From Streptomyces tuirus (lineage in GTDB: Bacteria; Actinomycetota; Actinomycetes; Streptomycetales; Streptomycetaceae): 64,000 nt of DNA. Position 1 is the first letter of the stretch. Every line of letters starts with the position of its first letter. The position numbers and the translations under genes are program-made. The notes beneath the pieces are model-generated. The model had not been told where the DNA came from and did not search any database. It saw only the letters and a list, made by a program, of their open reading frames with translations. This document shows positions 1-8,991 of this stretch, piece after piece. The stretch covers positions 6,312,001 to 6,376,000 of the forward strand of contig NZ_AP023439.1 of NCBI RefSeq assembly GCF_014701095.1. The letters run 5' to 3'.

Positions 1-2
1 GC

Positions 3-26
3 ACCGTGAAGAAGGGCGACATCTGA
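3..26 (+). CDS. 3' end of an unidentified upstream gene
   Basis: Seven codons reading TVKKGDI followed by TGA at 24-26 run in from the left edge, and a strong hairpin follows immediately. This is most simply the carboxyl end of a plus-strand gene, but the fragment is too short to identify. The frame is inferred from the stop codon and the hairpin, not from homology. Confidence 0.4.
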   Translation, partial: TVKKGDI

Positions 27-30
27 GAGC

Positions 31-65
31 CGGCCGTACCCGCCCGGAAGGGACGGGCACGGCCG
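31..65. terminator. Hairpin terminator after the edge gene
   Basis: CGGCCGT at 31-37 pairs perfectly with ACGGCCG at 59-65. The inner arms 38-45 and 50-58 pair with one mismatch and one C-A mispair around a GGAA loop. It lies between the stop at 26 and the convergent phosphatase stop at 90, so it can serve both directions. There is no clear T run. Confidence 0.6.
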
Positions 66-89
66 CGTTCGCGCCCCGGCCCCCCGCGC

Positions 90-2135
90 TCAGGCGCGGG
101 TGCGGACCAGCAGCAGGGCGACGTCGTCGTCCGGCTCCGGGCTCAGCGCGCTGAGCAGGCTGTCGCTGGCGCGTTGCAGGCTGGGCCCCGCGTTCCCGAG
201 CAGCCGGGTCAGGGTGTCCAGGCCGGTGTCGATCGGCTCCCCGCGGTTCTCGACCAGCCCGTCCGTGTACAGGGCGAGCAGGGAGCCCGGGGCGAGTCCC
301 ACCTCCACCGTGCCGAAGTCCACGCCGCCGACCCCGAGCGGGACCCCGCCCGGCACGTCGACGAGCTCGGCACGTCCGTCCGCCCCGGCGAGCACCGGCG
401 GCAGATGCCCGGCGCTGGACAGCTCGCAGGTGCCGCGCCGCAGGTCGCACACCGCGTACACGCAGGTGGCGATCGCGTCGCCGAGGGAGCCGGCGATGTC
501 GTCGAGGTGCCGCAGCAGCTCGGCGGGCGGCAGGTCCAGCCGGGCCAGCGCCCGCGTCGCCGTGCTCAGCTGCCCCATGATCGCCGCGGCCTGGACGCCC
601 TTGCCCATGACGTCACCGACGACCAGCCCGGTGCGCCCCGGGCCCAGCGGCAGCACGTCGTACCAGTCGCCGCCGACCTCGCTGAGGGCCGGGCGGTAGC
701 GGGCGGCGATGTCCAGCCCCTCCCGCTCGGCGGGCGTGCTCGGCAGCAGGCTGCGCTGCAGGGTCAGGGCGGTGCCGCGCTCACGGCCGTACAGGCGGGC
801 GTTGTCGATGCAGATCGCGGCGCGGGCCGCGAGTTCCGAGGCGAGCACCTGGTCCTGGTCGTCGAAGGGGCGTTCGTTGACCGTGCGGTACAGCGAGAGC
901 GTGCCGAGCACCTTGCCCCGGGCCACCAGCGGCAGCGCCAGATAGGAGTGGGCGCCGGCCTCGTGCAGGGCGAGGGCGGCCCGTGAGTCCCGGGCCAGAC
1001 GCCGCAGCATCTTGCCGTCCACGCGCTCGACCAGGACCGGGCGGGCGCTGCGCACGACTTGCGTGATGATCCGCGACGACCCGTACGTGGCCAGCTCGCC
1101 CACCGGGTCGGCGGCGTGGATGGCGTCGGTGGGGTAGCCGGCCGCCACGGCCAGCGCCCGGAACTCGGCCGGGGAGCCGCCCGACACGGGCGTGATGGTG
1201 CCGCGGGCCACGACCGACTCCAGGACGTCCACGGCGGCGAGGTCCGCGAGGTGCGGCACGACCACGTCGGCCAGCTCCCGGGCGGTCTGCTGGAGGTCCA
1301 GCGTGGTGCCGATCCTCATCCCCGCGTCGGCGATCACCGACAGGTGCTGGCGGGCCTGCGCGACCTCGGCCGCGGCCTGCTGCCGCTCGGTGACGTCCAG
1401 CACCGCCATCGCGAGCCCGAGTACGCGGCCGTCGATGTCCTCGATGCGGTGGTAGGACTCCGAGTAGGCGCGGTCCTGCTCGTCCGCCGCCGTCCGGCCG
1501 ACGGTCTGCTGGTCGAGCAGGGGTGCGCCGGTCTCCAGGACGTGCCGCATCCGGGCCTCGATGGCCTGCACGTCCAGGCCGGGCAGCACCTCCCCGACCC
1601 GGCGCCCCAGCACGGCCTCCTCGGGCACGCCGTTGATCCGCTCCAGCGCGGGGTTGACCCCGACCCAGCGCAGGTCGTTGTCGAAGACGGCGATGCCGAT
1701 CGGGGTCTGGTTGACGAGGCTGTGCGAGAGGGCGAGGTCGCGCTCGACCTGCCGTACGGTCGTCGCGTCCGTGGCGAGTCCCAGCAGGTGGGGCTGACCC
1801 TCGGGGTCGAGGAGGCGCATCGTGCGGAACTCCACGGCGCGTTCCGTGCCGTCGCGGTGCCGCAGCGGGAAGACACCGGCCCAGCGGGCACCCGTGCTGA
1901 CCTGGGCGAACAGCTCCCTGCCCCGGGGCCGGTTCTCGGGGGAGACCAGCAGGGTGTCGGCGCGCTGGCGCAGGGCCTCCTCCGCGGTCCAGCCGAGCAG
2001 CTGCTCGATCTCGGGGCTCCACAGCGCGATGTGCCCGCCGGCGTCCAGGACCACGGCCGCGACCTTCAGCAGATCCAGCAGCCCGCCGGGCGCGGCCGTG
2101 ACGGCGTCGCGGTCCGAGGTCGCATACCCGTTCAT
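90..2135 (-). CDS. PAS-GAF-PP2C (SpoIIE/RsbU-type) serine phosphatase
   Basis: This is a cytoplasmic signalling phosphatase of about 681 residues. Two PAS-like sensor domains (about 20-135 and 145-250) are followed by a GAF domain (about 265-450) and a PP2C/SpoIIE domain (about 480-680). The catalytic domain shows VGGDWYDV and GDVMGKG, which carry the metal-binding aspartates of the family. Such enzymes usually dephosphorylate anti-sigma-factor antagonists in partner-switching networks, but no anti-sigma or antagonist gene lies beside it, so its partner is unknown. I chose the ATG at 2135 rather than the longer frame to 2174 because GGAAGGAG sits 8 nt upstream. Unlike the paralogue at 31692-34130, it lacks a terminal ATPase domain. 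Confidence 0.88.
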   Translation of the reverse strand: MNGYATSDRDAVTAAPGGLLDLLKVAAVVLDAGGHIALWSPEIEQLLGWTAEEALRQRADTLLVSPENRPRGRELFAQVSTGARWAGVFPLRHRDGTERAVEFRTMRLLDPEGQPHLLGLATDATTVRQVERDLALSHSLVNQTPIGIAVFDNDLRWVGVNPALERINGVPEEAVLGRRVGEVLPGLDVQAIEARMRHVLETGAPLLDQQTVGRTAADEQDRAYSESYHRIEDIDGRVLGLAMAVLDVTERQQAAAEVAQARQHLSVIADAGMRIGTTLDLQQTARELADVVVPHLADLAAVDVLESVVARGTITPVSGGSPAEFRALAVAAGYPTDAIHAADPVGELATYGSSRIITQVVRSARPVLVERVDGKMLRRLARDSRAALALHEAGAHSYLALPLVARGKVLGTLSLYRTVNERPFDDQDQVLASELAARAAICIDNARLYGRERGTALTLQRSLLPSTPAEREGLDIAARYRPALSEVGGDWYDVLPLGPGRTGLVVGDVMGKGVQAAAIMGQLSTATRALARLDLPPAELLRHLDDIAGSLGDAIATCVYAVCDLRRGTCELSSAGHLPPVLAGADGRAELVDVPGGVPLGVGGVDFGTVEVGLAPGSLLALYTDGLVENRGEPIDTGLDTLTRLLGNAGPSLQRASDSLLSALSPEPDDDVALLLVRTRA

Positions 2136-2597
2136 GCGAGCCGCTCCTTCCGGCGCGGCAAAAGGTACCGCCATGATCTGTTGCGCGGGCTGTCCGATGA
2201 GGTCACATTACGGTCGCGGGAGCGGCACTGTCGCGTCGAAGTGACAAAAAGCCGCGGGTCGGTGCCCGCGTGGGAGGGACAGGCGTCATGGAGGACCGGA
2301 CCTGAGGGGAGAGCCTGGGCTGGACGCGCCCGCCCTGCCGACGAGCGAGCTGCTCGCCTTCCTCACGGCCTGAGACGCAGTCCCGCACCGGGGAACCATC
2401 AGGACCGCACAAAGTCCGACGGGGTCATTGCTTCGTTTGTGTTCGAGTCCTAGGGTGTGCCTGCTCAGCAGTTGCTCAGCCCCCGTCAGTTGCACGCCTC
2501 CCAGCAGAAACATCCATCAGGCATGGGTAGTTGGGCGGCCCGTCTGACATGCCCTCAGTCCGTGCAGCACCCTGTCGAACCGAGGAAGGCCACGGTC
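2136..2597. other. Divergent intergenic region, phosphatase / beta-galactosidase
   Basis: This 462-bp region separates two divergent genes. It holds a plausible sigma-70-type promoter for the plus-strand gene at 2428-2456, a small CGCGGG/CCCGCG hairpin near 2254-2271, and the short direct repeat GCTCAGC around 2463-2481. Frames open across it run through both neighbours and have no ribosome binding sites, so I see no extra gene. Confidence 0.5.
2428..2456 (+). promoter_or_regulatory. Candidate promoter of the beta-galactosidase gene
   Basis: TTGCTT (2428-2433), a 17-nt spacer and TAGGGT (2451-2456) fit the Streptomyces HrdB pattern (TTGnnn, 17 nt, TAnnnT). Transcription would begin near 2463, giving a leader of about 135 nt. 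This is pattern-based only. Confidence 0.4.
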
Positions 2598-5500
2598 ATG
2601 CCGCACCCGCACTCGCACCCCTCTCCCGCCGACCGGCCGGTCGTCAGCCGTCGCCGACTGCTGGAGGGAGGAGCCGCCGTGCTCGGCGCGCTCGCTCTGT
2701 CCGCGTCGCCCGCCGCGGCGCACGCGGCCGGCCGGCGCCCGGCGGCGGACGGCCCGCCCGAGTGGAACGACGGCCTGGGCGTCTACCGGATCGGCACCGA
2801 GCCGCCGCACACCACCCTCATGCCCTACGCGGACCTCGGACAGGCCCTGAAGGGCGACCGCGAGCGCTCGCCGTACCGGCTGAGCCTCGACGGCACCTGG
2901 AAGTTCGCCTACGCGGACCGCCCCGAGGACCGGGACGAGGACTTCCACGGCACCGACGTCGACGACTCCGGCTGGGACACCATCCCCGTGCCCTCGGCCT
3001 GGCAGCTGCACGGCTACGACTTCCCGATCTACGTCAACATCACCTACCCGTGGTGGGGTCCCAACGGCGGCGGCGAGGACGCCCAGCCGCCGGCCGCACC
3101 GACCCGCTACAACCCGGTGGGCCAGTACCGCCGCACGTTCACCGTGCCCCGCACCTGGTCCGGCCGCCGCACCTTCCTGCACTTCGAGGGCGTCAAGTCC
3201 GCCCACTACGTGTGGATCAACGGCGAACTGGCGGGCTACCACGAGGACTCCTACACCTCCGCCGAGTACGACATCACCCGTCACCTCAAGCCGGGCACCA
3301 ACCAGATCGCCGTCGAGGTGTACCGCTACTCCGACGCGGAGTGGCTGGAGGACCAGGACATGATCCGGCTGAGCGGCATCTTCCGCTCGGTCCACCTCTA
3401 CTCCACGCCGAGCGTGCACCTGCGCGACTTCCGTCTGAACACCCCCCTCGGCGACGGCTACACCACCGCCGAACTCCAGGTCACCGCGCACGTCCGCGAC
3501 TACGGCGGCGAGGGCGCGGGCCGCTACACCGTCGAGACCCAGCTGTACGACGCGCGCGGCCACGCCGTCTGGCCGCGGCCCCTGAACCGGACCGTCGACG
3601 TCCCCGACGGCGACGAGGCCACCGTCGAGGCGTCCAGAGCCGTCCCCTCGCCCAAGCTGTGGTCGGCCGAGCACCCGAACCTCTACACCGCCGTGCTCCG
3701 CCTGCGCGACCCGGCCGGCCAGGTGGTCGAGACCCTCTCGCACCGGGTCGGCTTCCGCGAGTTCGCGCTCAAGGACGGCCTGATGCGCATCAACGGCAAA
3801 CCGGTCTCCTTCCGCGGCACCAACCGGCACGAGATGCACCCCGTCACCGGCTCGGCGCTCACCCGCGCGCAGCTGGTCGAGGACATCGGCATCATCAAGC
3901 GGCTCAACATCAACAGCGTCCGCACCTCGCACTACCCCAACAACCCGCTCTGGCTGGAACTCGCCGACGAGTACGGCCTGTACCTCGTCGGCGAGACCAA
4001 CCTCGAGACCCACGGCATCCGCGACGAGTTCCCCGGCAGCGGCCACCCCGAGTGGACCGAGGCATGCGTGGTCCGCGCCCAGAACATGGTCCACCGCGAC
4101 AAGAACCACGCCTCGGTGGTCATCTGGTCCCTCGGCAACGAGGCGGGCGGCGGCACCACCTTCAACGCCATGCACGACTGGATCCGCTCCTACGACTCCA
4201 CCCGCGTCATCCAGTACGAGGGCGACGACCGCCCGGGCATCAGCGACATCCGCTCCGAGATGTACGACAGCCCGCAGCGGGTCGAGCAGCGCGCCAAGGA
4301 CACCGGCGACACCCGGCCGTACGTGATGATCGAGTACTCCCACGCGATGGGGAACTCCAGCGGCAACTTCAAGAAGTACTGGGACATCGTCCGCCGCCAC
4401 GACGTCCTCCAGGGCGGCTGGATCTGGGACTTCGTCGACCAGGCCCTGCGCTGGCCCACCCCGTCGCGCAAGCTGCTGACCGAGTCGGGCCCGGCCGCAC
4501 TGCGCGGCGAGGTCATGGCGCCCGCCGGCACCTTCGACCGGGCCAAGGGCCTCTCCGGGGGCACCGTCTTCCCCCGCGACACCGGCCTCGATCTCACGGG
4601 CTCCCTCACCCTGGAGGCCTGGGTCACCCCGGGCGTGACCGGCTTCCACCAGCCGATCCTCGCCAAGGGCGACACCCAGTACGCCCTCAAGCAGACGGAC
4701 CGGAACCTGGAGTTCTTCATCCACGGCGGCGGCCAGTGGGTCACCGCGAGCTGGGCGCTGCCCGACGGCTGGACCGGCAAGGAGCACCACATCGCCGGTG
4801 TCTTCGACGCGGACGCGGGCACGCTCACCCTGTACGTCGACGGCCAGGTGCGCGGCACCCGGACGACCACCCGGCGCCCCGCGAACAACACCGCGTCCCT
4901 GTCGCTCGCCACCGACATCGACAACCCGACCCGGGAGTTCAGCGGCACCATCCGCCGGGCCCGCGTGTACGCCCGTGCCCTCGGCGCCGCCGAACTGGCC
5001 TCGGACACCCGCGCACCGGGCGACGAGGGCGTGCGCTTCTGGTTCGACGCCGCCACCGCAGGCTTCACCGAGAAGCGCACGCGCGAGAAGACCTTCTACG
5101 CCTACGGCGGCGACTGGGGCGACAACCCCAACGACGGCGCCTTCTCCGGCGACGGCATCGTCACCGCCGACCGCGGCCTCACCGGCAAGTCCGCCGAGGT
5201 CAAGCAGGTCTACCAGGCCGTCAACGCCACCGCGGCCCCGGGCGGTCCGGGCGCCGTCACCCTCACCAACGAGTACCTGTTCACCAACCTCCGCGAGTTC
5301 GGCGGCCGTTGGTCCCTCGTCGCCGACGGCGAGATCGTCCAGCGCGGCCGGCTGACCCGCGACCAGCTGAACGTGGCACCGCTGAGCAGCAAGGACATCA
5401 AGATTCCGGTGCGGCTCCCGGCGAAGCCCGCGCCCGGCACGGAGTACTTCCTCCAGCTCTCCTTCACCACCAGGGAAGCCACCCCGTGGGCCGAGGCCGG

Positions 5501-6494
5501 TTTCGAGGTGGCCAAGCAGCAACTCGCCCTCGACGCGGGCAGCCCGGCGGTGAAACCCGCACCGCTGCGCGGCGTGCCCGCCCTGAGCCACACCGACGGG
5601 GACAAGACCGTCGGCGTGCAGGGCAAGGGCTTCTCCGTCACCGTCGACAAGGCCACCGGGACGATCACCTCCTACGAGGCGGGCGGCACCCGTCTCCTCA
5701 CCTCCGGACCCGTCCCGAACTTCTGGCGGGCGCCCACCGACAACGACCGGGGCAACGGCCAGCACACCCGCAACCAGACGTGGCGCGACGCCGGAGCGCG
5801 GCGGAAGGTGACCGGCGTACGGGTACGGCCCCTGGACGACCGGGCCGTCGAGGTCACCGTCACCGGCACGCTGCCCACCGCCACCGAGTCGACGTACAGC
5901 ACGACCTACACGGTCTTCGGCAACGGCGAGATCAAGGTCGACAACACCCTGCACCCGGGCGCGGCCGGCCTGCCGTACATCCCGGAGGTCGGCACCCTGC
6001 TGTTCCTGCCGCGGAGCCTGGACCGGCTGCACTACTACGGCCGCGGCCCCGAGGAGAACATGTGGGACCGCAACAACGCCACCGACGTCGGCCTGCACTC
6101 CGGCACCGTCTCCGGGCAGTGGACCTCGTATCTGCGCCCCCAGGAGAACGGCAACAAGACCGATGTGCGGTGGGCCGCGCTGACCGACGGCCGGGGGCGC
6201 GGACTGCTCGTGACCGGTGAGCCGCTGCTGGAGGTCAACGCCTCGCACTTCACCCCCGAGGACCTGTCCGTCGGGGCCCGCCACGACTACCAGCTCACCC
6301 CCCGGGACGCGGTGGTCCTGCGGCTCAACCACCGGCAGATGGGCGTGGGCGGCGACAACAGCTGGGGCGCGCACACGCACGACGAGTTCAAGCTGCTCGC
6401 GAACCGCGCCTACGCGTACACCTACCGGCTGCGTCCGCTCACGCGCGTGAGCGAGGCGATGGAGGCCTCGCGGCGGCCGACCGCCACCGCATAG
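2598..6494 (+). CDS. Secreted family 2 beta-galactosidase with inserted LamG-like domain
   Basis: This is a large (1298 aa) LacZ-type glycoside hydrolase. The first 45 residues form a Tat signal (SRRRLLEGG, hydrophobic stretch, then SPAAAHAAG), so it is probably exported folded. Sugar-binding and immunoglobulin-like domains precede a TIM barrel with the acid/base E515 (SLGNEAGG) and nucleophile E579 (MIEYSHAMGN). Residues about 640-800 form a concanavalin/LamG-like module placed between the barrel and the C-terminal beta-galactosidase domains, and the small-chain domain ends the protein. The extra module and the export signal explain why it is longer than the roughly 1020-residue E. coli enzyme. 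The ATG at 2598 is chosen because it follows GAGGAAGG and opens directly on the signal peptide. It probably trims galactosides from plant polymers outside the cell. It has no sugar transporter beside it. Confidence 0.93.
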   Translation: MPHPHSHPSPADRPVVSRRRLLEGGAAVLGALALSASPAAAHAAGRRPAADGPPEWNDGLGVYRIGTEPPHTTLMPYADLGQALKGDRERSPYRLSLDGTWKFAYADRPEDRDEDFHGTDVDDSGWDTIPVPSAWQLHGYDFPIYVNITYPWWGPNGGGEDAQPPAAPTRYNPVGQYRRTFTVPRTWSGRRTFLHFEGVKSAHYVWINGELAGYHEDSYTSAEYDITRHLKPGTNQIAVEVYRYSDAEWLEDQDMIRLSGIFRSVHLYSTPSVHLRDFRLNTPLGDGYTTAELQVTAHVRDYGGEGAGRYTVETQLYDARGHAVWPRPLNRTVDVPDGDEATVEASRAVPSPKLWSAEHPNLYTAVLRLRDPAGQVVETLSHRVGFREFALKDGLMRINGKPVSFRGTNRHEMHPVTGSALTRAQLVEDIGIIKRLNINSVRTSHYPNNPLWLELADEYGLYLVGETNLETHGIRDEFPGSGHPEWTEACVVRAQNMVHRDKNHASVVIWSLGNEAGGGTTFNAMHDWIRSYDSTRVIQYEGDDRPGISDIRSEMYDSPQRVEQRAKDTGDTRPYVMIEYSHAMGNSSGNFKKYWDIVRRHDVLQGGWIWDFVDQALRWPTPSRKLLTESGPAALRGEVMAPAGTFDRAKGLSGGTVFPRDTGLDLTGSLTLEAWVTPGVTGFHQPILAKGDTQYALKQTDRNLEFFIHGGGQWVTASWALPDGWTGKEHHIAGVFDADAGTLTLYVDGQVRGTRTTTRRPANNTASLSLATDIDNPTREFSGTIRRARVYARALGAAELASDTRAPGDEGVRFWFDAATAGFTEKRTREKTFYAYGGDWGDNPNDGAFSGDGIVTADRGLTGKSAEVKQVYQAVNATAAPGGPGAVTLTNEYLFTNLREFGGRWSLVADGEIVQRGRLTRDQLNVAPLSSKDIKIPVRLPAKPAPGTEYFLQLSFTTREATPWAEAGFEVAKQQLALDAGSPAVKPAPLRGVPALSHTDGDKTVGVQGKGFSVTVDKATGTITSYEAGGTRLLTSGPVPNFWRAPTDNDRGNGQHTRNQTWRDAGARRKVTGVRVRPLDDRAVEVTVTGTLPTATESTYSTTYTVFGNGEIKVDNTLHPGAAGLPYIPEVGTLLFLPRSLDRLHYYGRGPEENMWDRNNATDVGLHSGTVSGQWTSYLRPQENGNKTDVRWAALTDGRGRGLLVTGEPLLEVNASHFTPEDLSVGARHDYQLTPRDAVVLRLNHRQMGVGGDNSWGAHTHDEFKLLANRAYAYTYRLRPLTRVSEAMEASRRPTATA

Positions 6495-6523
6495 CACCGG
6501 CGGTGGGAACAGCGGCGCCGCCC

Positions 6524-6886
6524 TCAGCCGGCGGCGTCGCTGATGCCCAGCCGCAGGTGCTCCACGTGGTACACGGCCTGGTCGAGCAGCTCGGCGACAT
6601 GGTGGTCGTGCAGCGCGTAGACCACCGAACGGCCCTGCCGCTCGCCCACGACCAGGCCCAGATTGCGCAGCAGCCGCAGCTGGTGGGAGCAGGCCGACTG
6701 CTCCATGCCCACCTCGGCGGCCAACTCCGTGGCCGGCAGCGGGCCTTCGCGCAGCCGCGCCAGGATCAGCAGCCGGGAGGGCGTGGACAGGGCCTGGAGC
6801 GTGGTGGCGACCTTCGCGACGTTGTCCGCGTCCAGGCGTACGCGCTCGGCGGCTTCCTGCGCGGGGGTGACGGCTCCATGACCCAT
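6524..6886 (-). CDS. ArsR/SmtB-family metal-sensing repressor
   Basis: This is a 120-residue winged-helix repressor. The recognition helix lies around EQSACSHQLRLLRNLG (62-77). The last helix carries D94, H96, H107 and H110, which is exactly the D-x-H-x10-H-x2-H spacing of the alpha-5 site used by CzrA, SmtB and NmtR for zinc, cobalt or nickel. There is no CxC motif in helix 3, so arsenic or cadmium sensing of the classical type is unlikely. I prefer the ATG at 6886 (MGHGAV); the in-frame start at 6916 would add ten residues and run into the operator-like palindrome at 6921-6932. No metal exporter is adjacent. Confidence 0.88.
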   Translation of the reverse strand: MGHGAVTPAQEAAERVRLDADNVAKVATTLQALSTPSRLLILARLREGPLPATELAAEVGMEQSACSHQLRLLRNLGLVVGERQGRSVVYALHDHHVAELLDQAVYHVEHLRLGISDAAG

Positions 6887-6920
6887 GCCGTCATCGTACC
6901 GGCCACGCACGAACACATGA

Positions 6921-6932
6921 ATGAATCTTCAT
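6921..6932. promoter_or_regulatory. ArsR-type operator palindrome
   Basis: ATGAA-TC-TTCAT is a perfect inverted repeat 35-46 nt upstream of the chosen arsR start, and another ATGAA half-site overlaps at 6917-6921. Its length and A/T-rich TGAA/TTCA arms resemble SmtB/CzrA operators. It also lies in the divergent region before the Ada-AlkA gene. Confidence 0.5.
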
Positions 6933-7017
6933 CTGTCCCGGTGGGCCGGTTCCGCGCCGCCACGTCGATGTCGGATTCTCGCCAGCCCCGTGCCGCCCGG
7001 TGCCGGATGCTGGACGC

Positions 7018-8499
7018 ATGCAGATGGGGATGCACACCGACACCGAGCGCTGCGTGCGCGCCGTGCGGTCGAAGGACGCGCGGTTCGACGGCTGGTTCTT
7101 CACGGCCGTCCTGACCACCGGCATCTACTGCCGTCCCAGCTGCCCGGTGGTGCCGCCCAAGCCGGAGAACATGGTCTTCCACCCCAGCGCGGCGGCCTGC
7201 CAGCAGGTCGGGTTCCGGGCCTGCAAGCGCTGCCGGCCCGACACCAGCCCCGGCTCCCCGGAGTGGAACCAGCGCGCCGACCTGGTGGCCCGCGCCATGC
7301 GGCTGATCGCCGACGGCGTCGTGGACCGCGAGGGCGTGCCCGGCCTCGCCGCCCGGCTCGGCTACAGCACCCGGCAGGTCGAGCGGCAGCTGCTCGCCGA
7401 GCTGGGCGCGGGCCCGCTCGCGCTCGCCCGCGCCCAGCGTGCCCAGACGGCCCGGCTGCTCGTCGAGACGACCGCCCTGCCCATGGCGCAGATCGCCTTC
7501 GCCGCCGGCTTCGCCTCGATCCGCACCTTCAACGACACGGTCCGCGAGGTCTTCGCCCTGCCCCCGAGCGAGCTGCGCGCCCGCGCCCCCGAACGGCAGG
7601 GCGCCGGCACCCCCGGCGCGCTCTCCCTGCGGCTGCCGTTCCGCGCCCCCCTCAACCCGGACAACCTCTTCGGCCACCTCGCCGCGACGGCCGTACCCGG
7701 CGTGGAGGAGTGGCGCGACGGCGCCTACCGCCGCACCCTGCGCCTGCCGTACGGCCACGGCATCGTGGCCCTCACCCCCAACCCGGACCACATCGCCTGC
7801 CGCCTCACCCTCAGCGACCTGCGCGATCTGACCGTCGCCATCAGCCGCTGCCGCCGCCTGCTCGACCTGGACGCCGACCCCGTCGCCATCGACGAGCAGC
7901 TCCGCGCCGACCCGGTCCTCGCGCCCCTGGTCGACAAGGCACCCGGGCGGCGGGTGCCGCGCACGGTCGACGAGACCGAGTTCGCCGTCCGGGCCGTGCT
8001 CGGGCAGCAGGTCTCCACGGCAGCCGCGCGCACCCACGCGGCCCGCCTCGTCACCGCGCACGGCGAACCGGTCGAGGACCCCGAGGGCGGCCTCACCCAC
8101 CTCTTCCCGGCCCCCGAGGCCCTCGCGGCGCTGGACCCCGACTCGCTGGCGATGCCCCGCACCCGCCGCACCACCTTCACCACCCTGGTGCACCGGCTCG
8201 CCGACGGCGAGCTGCGCCTCGGCGTCGAGAGCGACTGGCCGCAGACCCGCGCCCAGCTCCTCGCCCTGCCCGGCTTCGGCCCCTGGACGGTGGACGTCAT
8301 CGCCATGCGTGCCCTGGGCGACCCCGACGCCTTCTTCCCCACCGACCTCGGCATCCGCCGCGCCGCCCGGGAACTGGGCCTGCCGTCCACCCCCGCCGCG
8401 CTCACCGCACGCGCCGCCGCCTGGCGCCCCTGGCGGGCCTACGCGGTCCAGTACCTCTGGGCGACCGACAGCCACCCGATCAACTTCCTTCCGGTATAG
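7018..8499 (+). CDS. alkA: Ada-like / AlkA fusion: DNA-3-methyladenine glycosylase
   Basis: This is a DNA alkylation repair protein of 493 aa. The N-terminal zinc domain keeps all four Ada cysteines (C38, C42 in GIYCRPSC; C69, C72 in CKRC); in Ada, Cys38 accepts methyl from phosphotriesters and turns the protein into an activator. An AraC-type helix-turn-helix follows (about 85-190). The rest is an AlkA domain with an HhH-GPD motif (GFGPWTVDVIA) and the catalytic aspartate D443 (PTDLG), which excises alkylated purines. The start is uncertain among ATGs at 7018, 7024 and 7030; with 7018 the cysteines take the same numbers as in E. coli Ada. The ogt gene begins 9 nt after its stop, so the two are surely cotranscribed. 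Confidence 0.92.
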   Translation: MQMGMHTDTERCVRAVRSKDARFDGWFFTAVLTTGIYCRPSCPVVPPKPENMVFHPSAAACQQVGFRACKRCRPDTSPGSPEWNQRADLVARAMRLIADGVVDREGVPGLAARLGYSTRQVERQLLAELGAGPLALARAQRAQTARLLVETTALPMAQIAFAAGFASIRTFNDTVREVFALPPSELRARAPERQGAGTPGALSLRLPFRAPLNPDNLFGHLAATAVPGVEEWRDGAYRRTLRLPYGHGIVALTPNPDHIACRLTLSDLRDLTVAISRCRRLLDLDADPVAIDEQLRADPVLAPLVDKAPGRRVPRTVDETEFAVRAVLGQQVSTAAARTHAARLVTAHGEPVEDPEGGLTHLFPAPEALAALDPDSLAMPRTRRTTFTTLVHRLADGELRLGVESDWPQTRAQLLALPGFGPWTVDVIAMRALGDPDAFFPTDLGIRRAARELGLPSTPAALTARAAAWRPWRAYAVQYLWATDSHPINFLPV

Positions 8500-8508
8500 G
8501 GACGTCAG

Positions 8509-8991
8509 ATGAAGCAGCACACCGTGACCGACAGCCCGTACGGCCCGCTCACCCTCGTCGCCGAGGACGGCGTCCTGTGCGGCCTCTACATGACCGACCA
8601 GCGCCACCGCCCGCAGCAGGAGACCTTCGGCACCCGCGACGACACCCTGTTCGCGCAGACGGAGGAACAGCTGAAGGCCTACTTCGCGGGCGAGCTACGG
8701 GAGTTCACCGTCGAACTGCGCCTGACCGGCACCCCGTTCCAGCGCGCCGTCTGGGAGGAACTGCGCCGCATCCCCTACGGCGAGACCCGCACCTACGGCC
8801 GGCTCGCCGACACCCTCGGCACCCCCACCGCCTCCCGCGCGGTCGGCCTCGCCAACGGCCGCAACCCCATCGGCATCATCGTCCCCTGCCACCGCGTCAT
8901 CGGCGCCAACGGCAGCCTGACCGGCTACGGCGGCGGCCTGGAGCGCAAGCAGCGCCTGCTGGACTTCGAGCGGGGCGCGGCCCTGTTCTAA
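8509..8991 (+). CDS. ogt: Methylated-DNA--protein-cysteine methyltransferase
   Basis: This suicide enzyme of 160 aa removes alkyl groups from O6-alkylguanine. The active site VPCHRVIG has its acceptor cysteine at C127, and the helix-turn-helix that flips the base precedes it (PYGETRTYGRLA). It follows the Ada-AlkA gene by 9 nt, forming a two-gene alkylation-repair operon. If the Ada-like domain is an activator it may control this operon itself. The stop TAA overlaps the stop of the convergent sirtuin gene by 3 bases, leaving no room for a terminator. Confidence 0.95.
   Translation: MKQHTVTDSPYGPLTLVAEDGVLCGLYMTDQRHRPQQETFGTRDDTLFAQTEEQLKAYFAGELREFTVELRLTGTPFQRAVWEELRRIPYGETRTYGRLADTLGTPTASRAVGLANGRNPIGIIVPCHRVIGANGSLTGYGGGLERKQRLLDFERGAALF

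Noticed and set aside
2517..6497. Open frame of over 1300 codons on the minus strand, antisense to the beta-galactosidase
   Set aside because: Its composition (Val, Gly, Ala, Arg-rich, no domain) is that of a high-GC shadow frame; the plus strand has clear catalytic motifs and a signal peptide.
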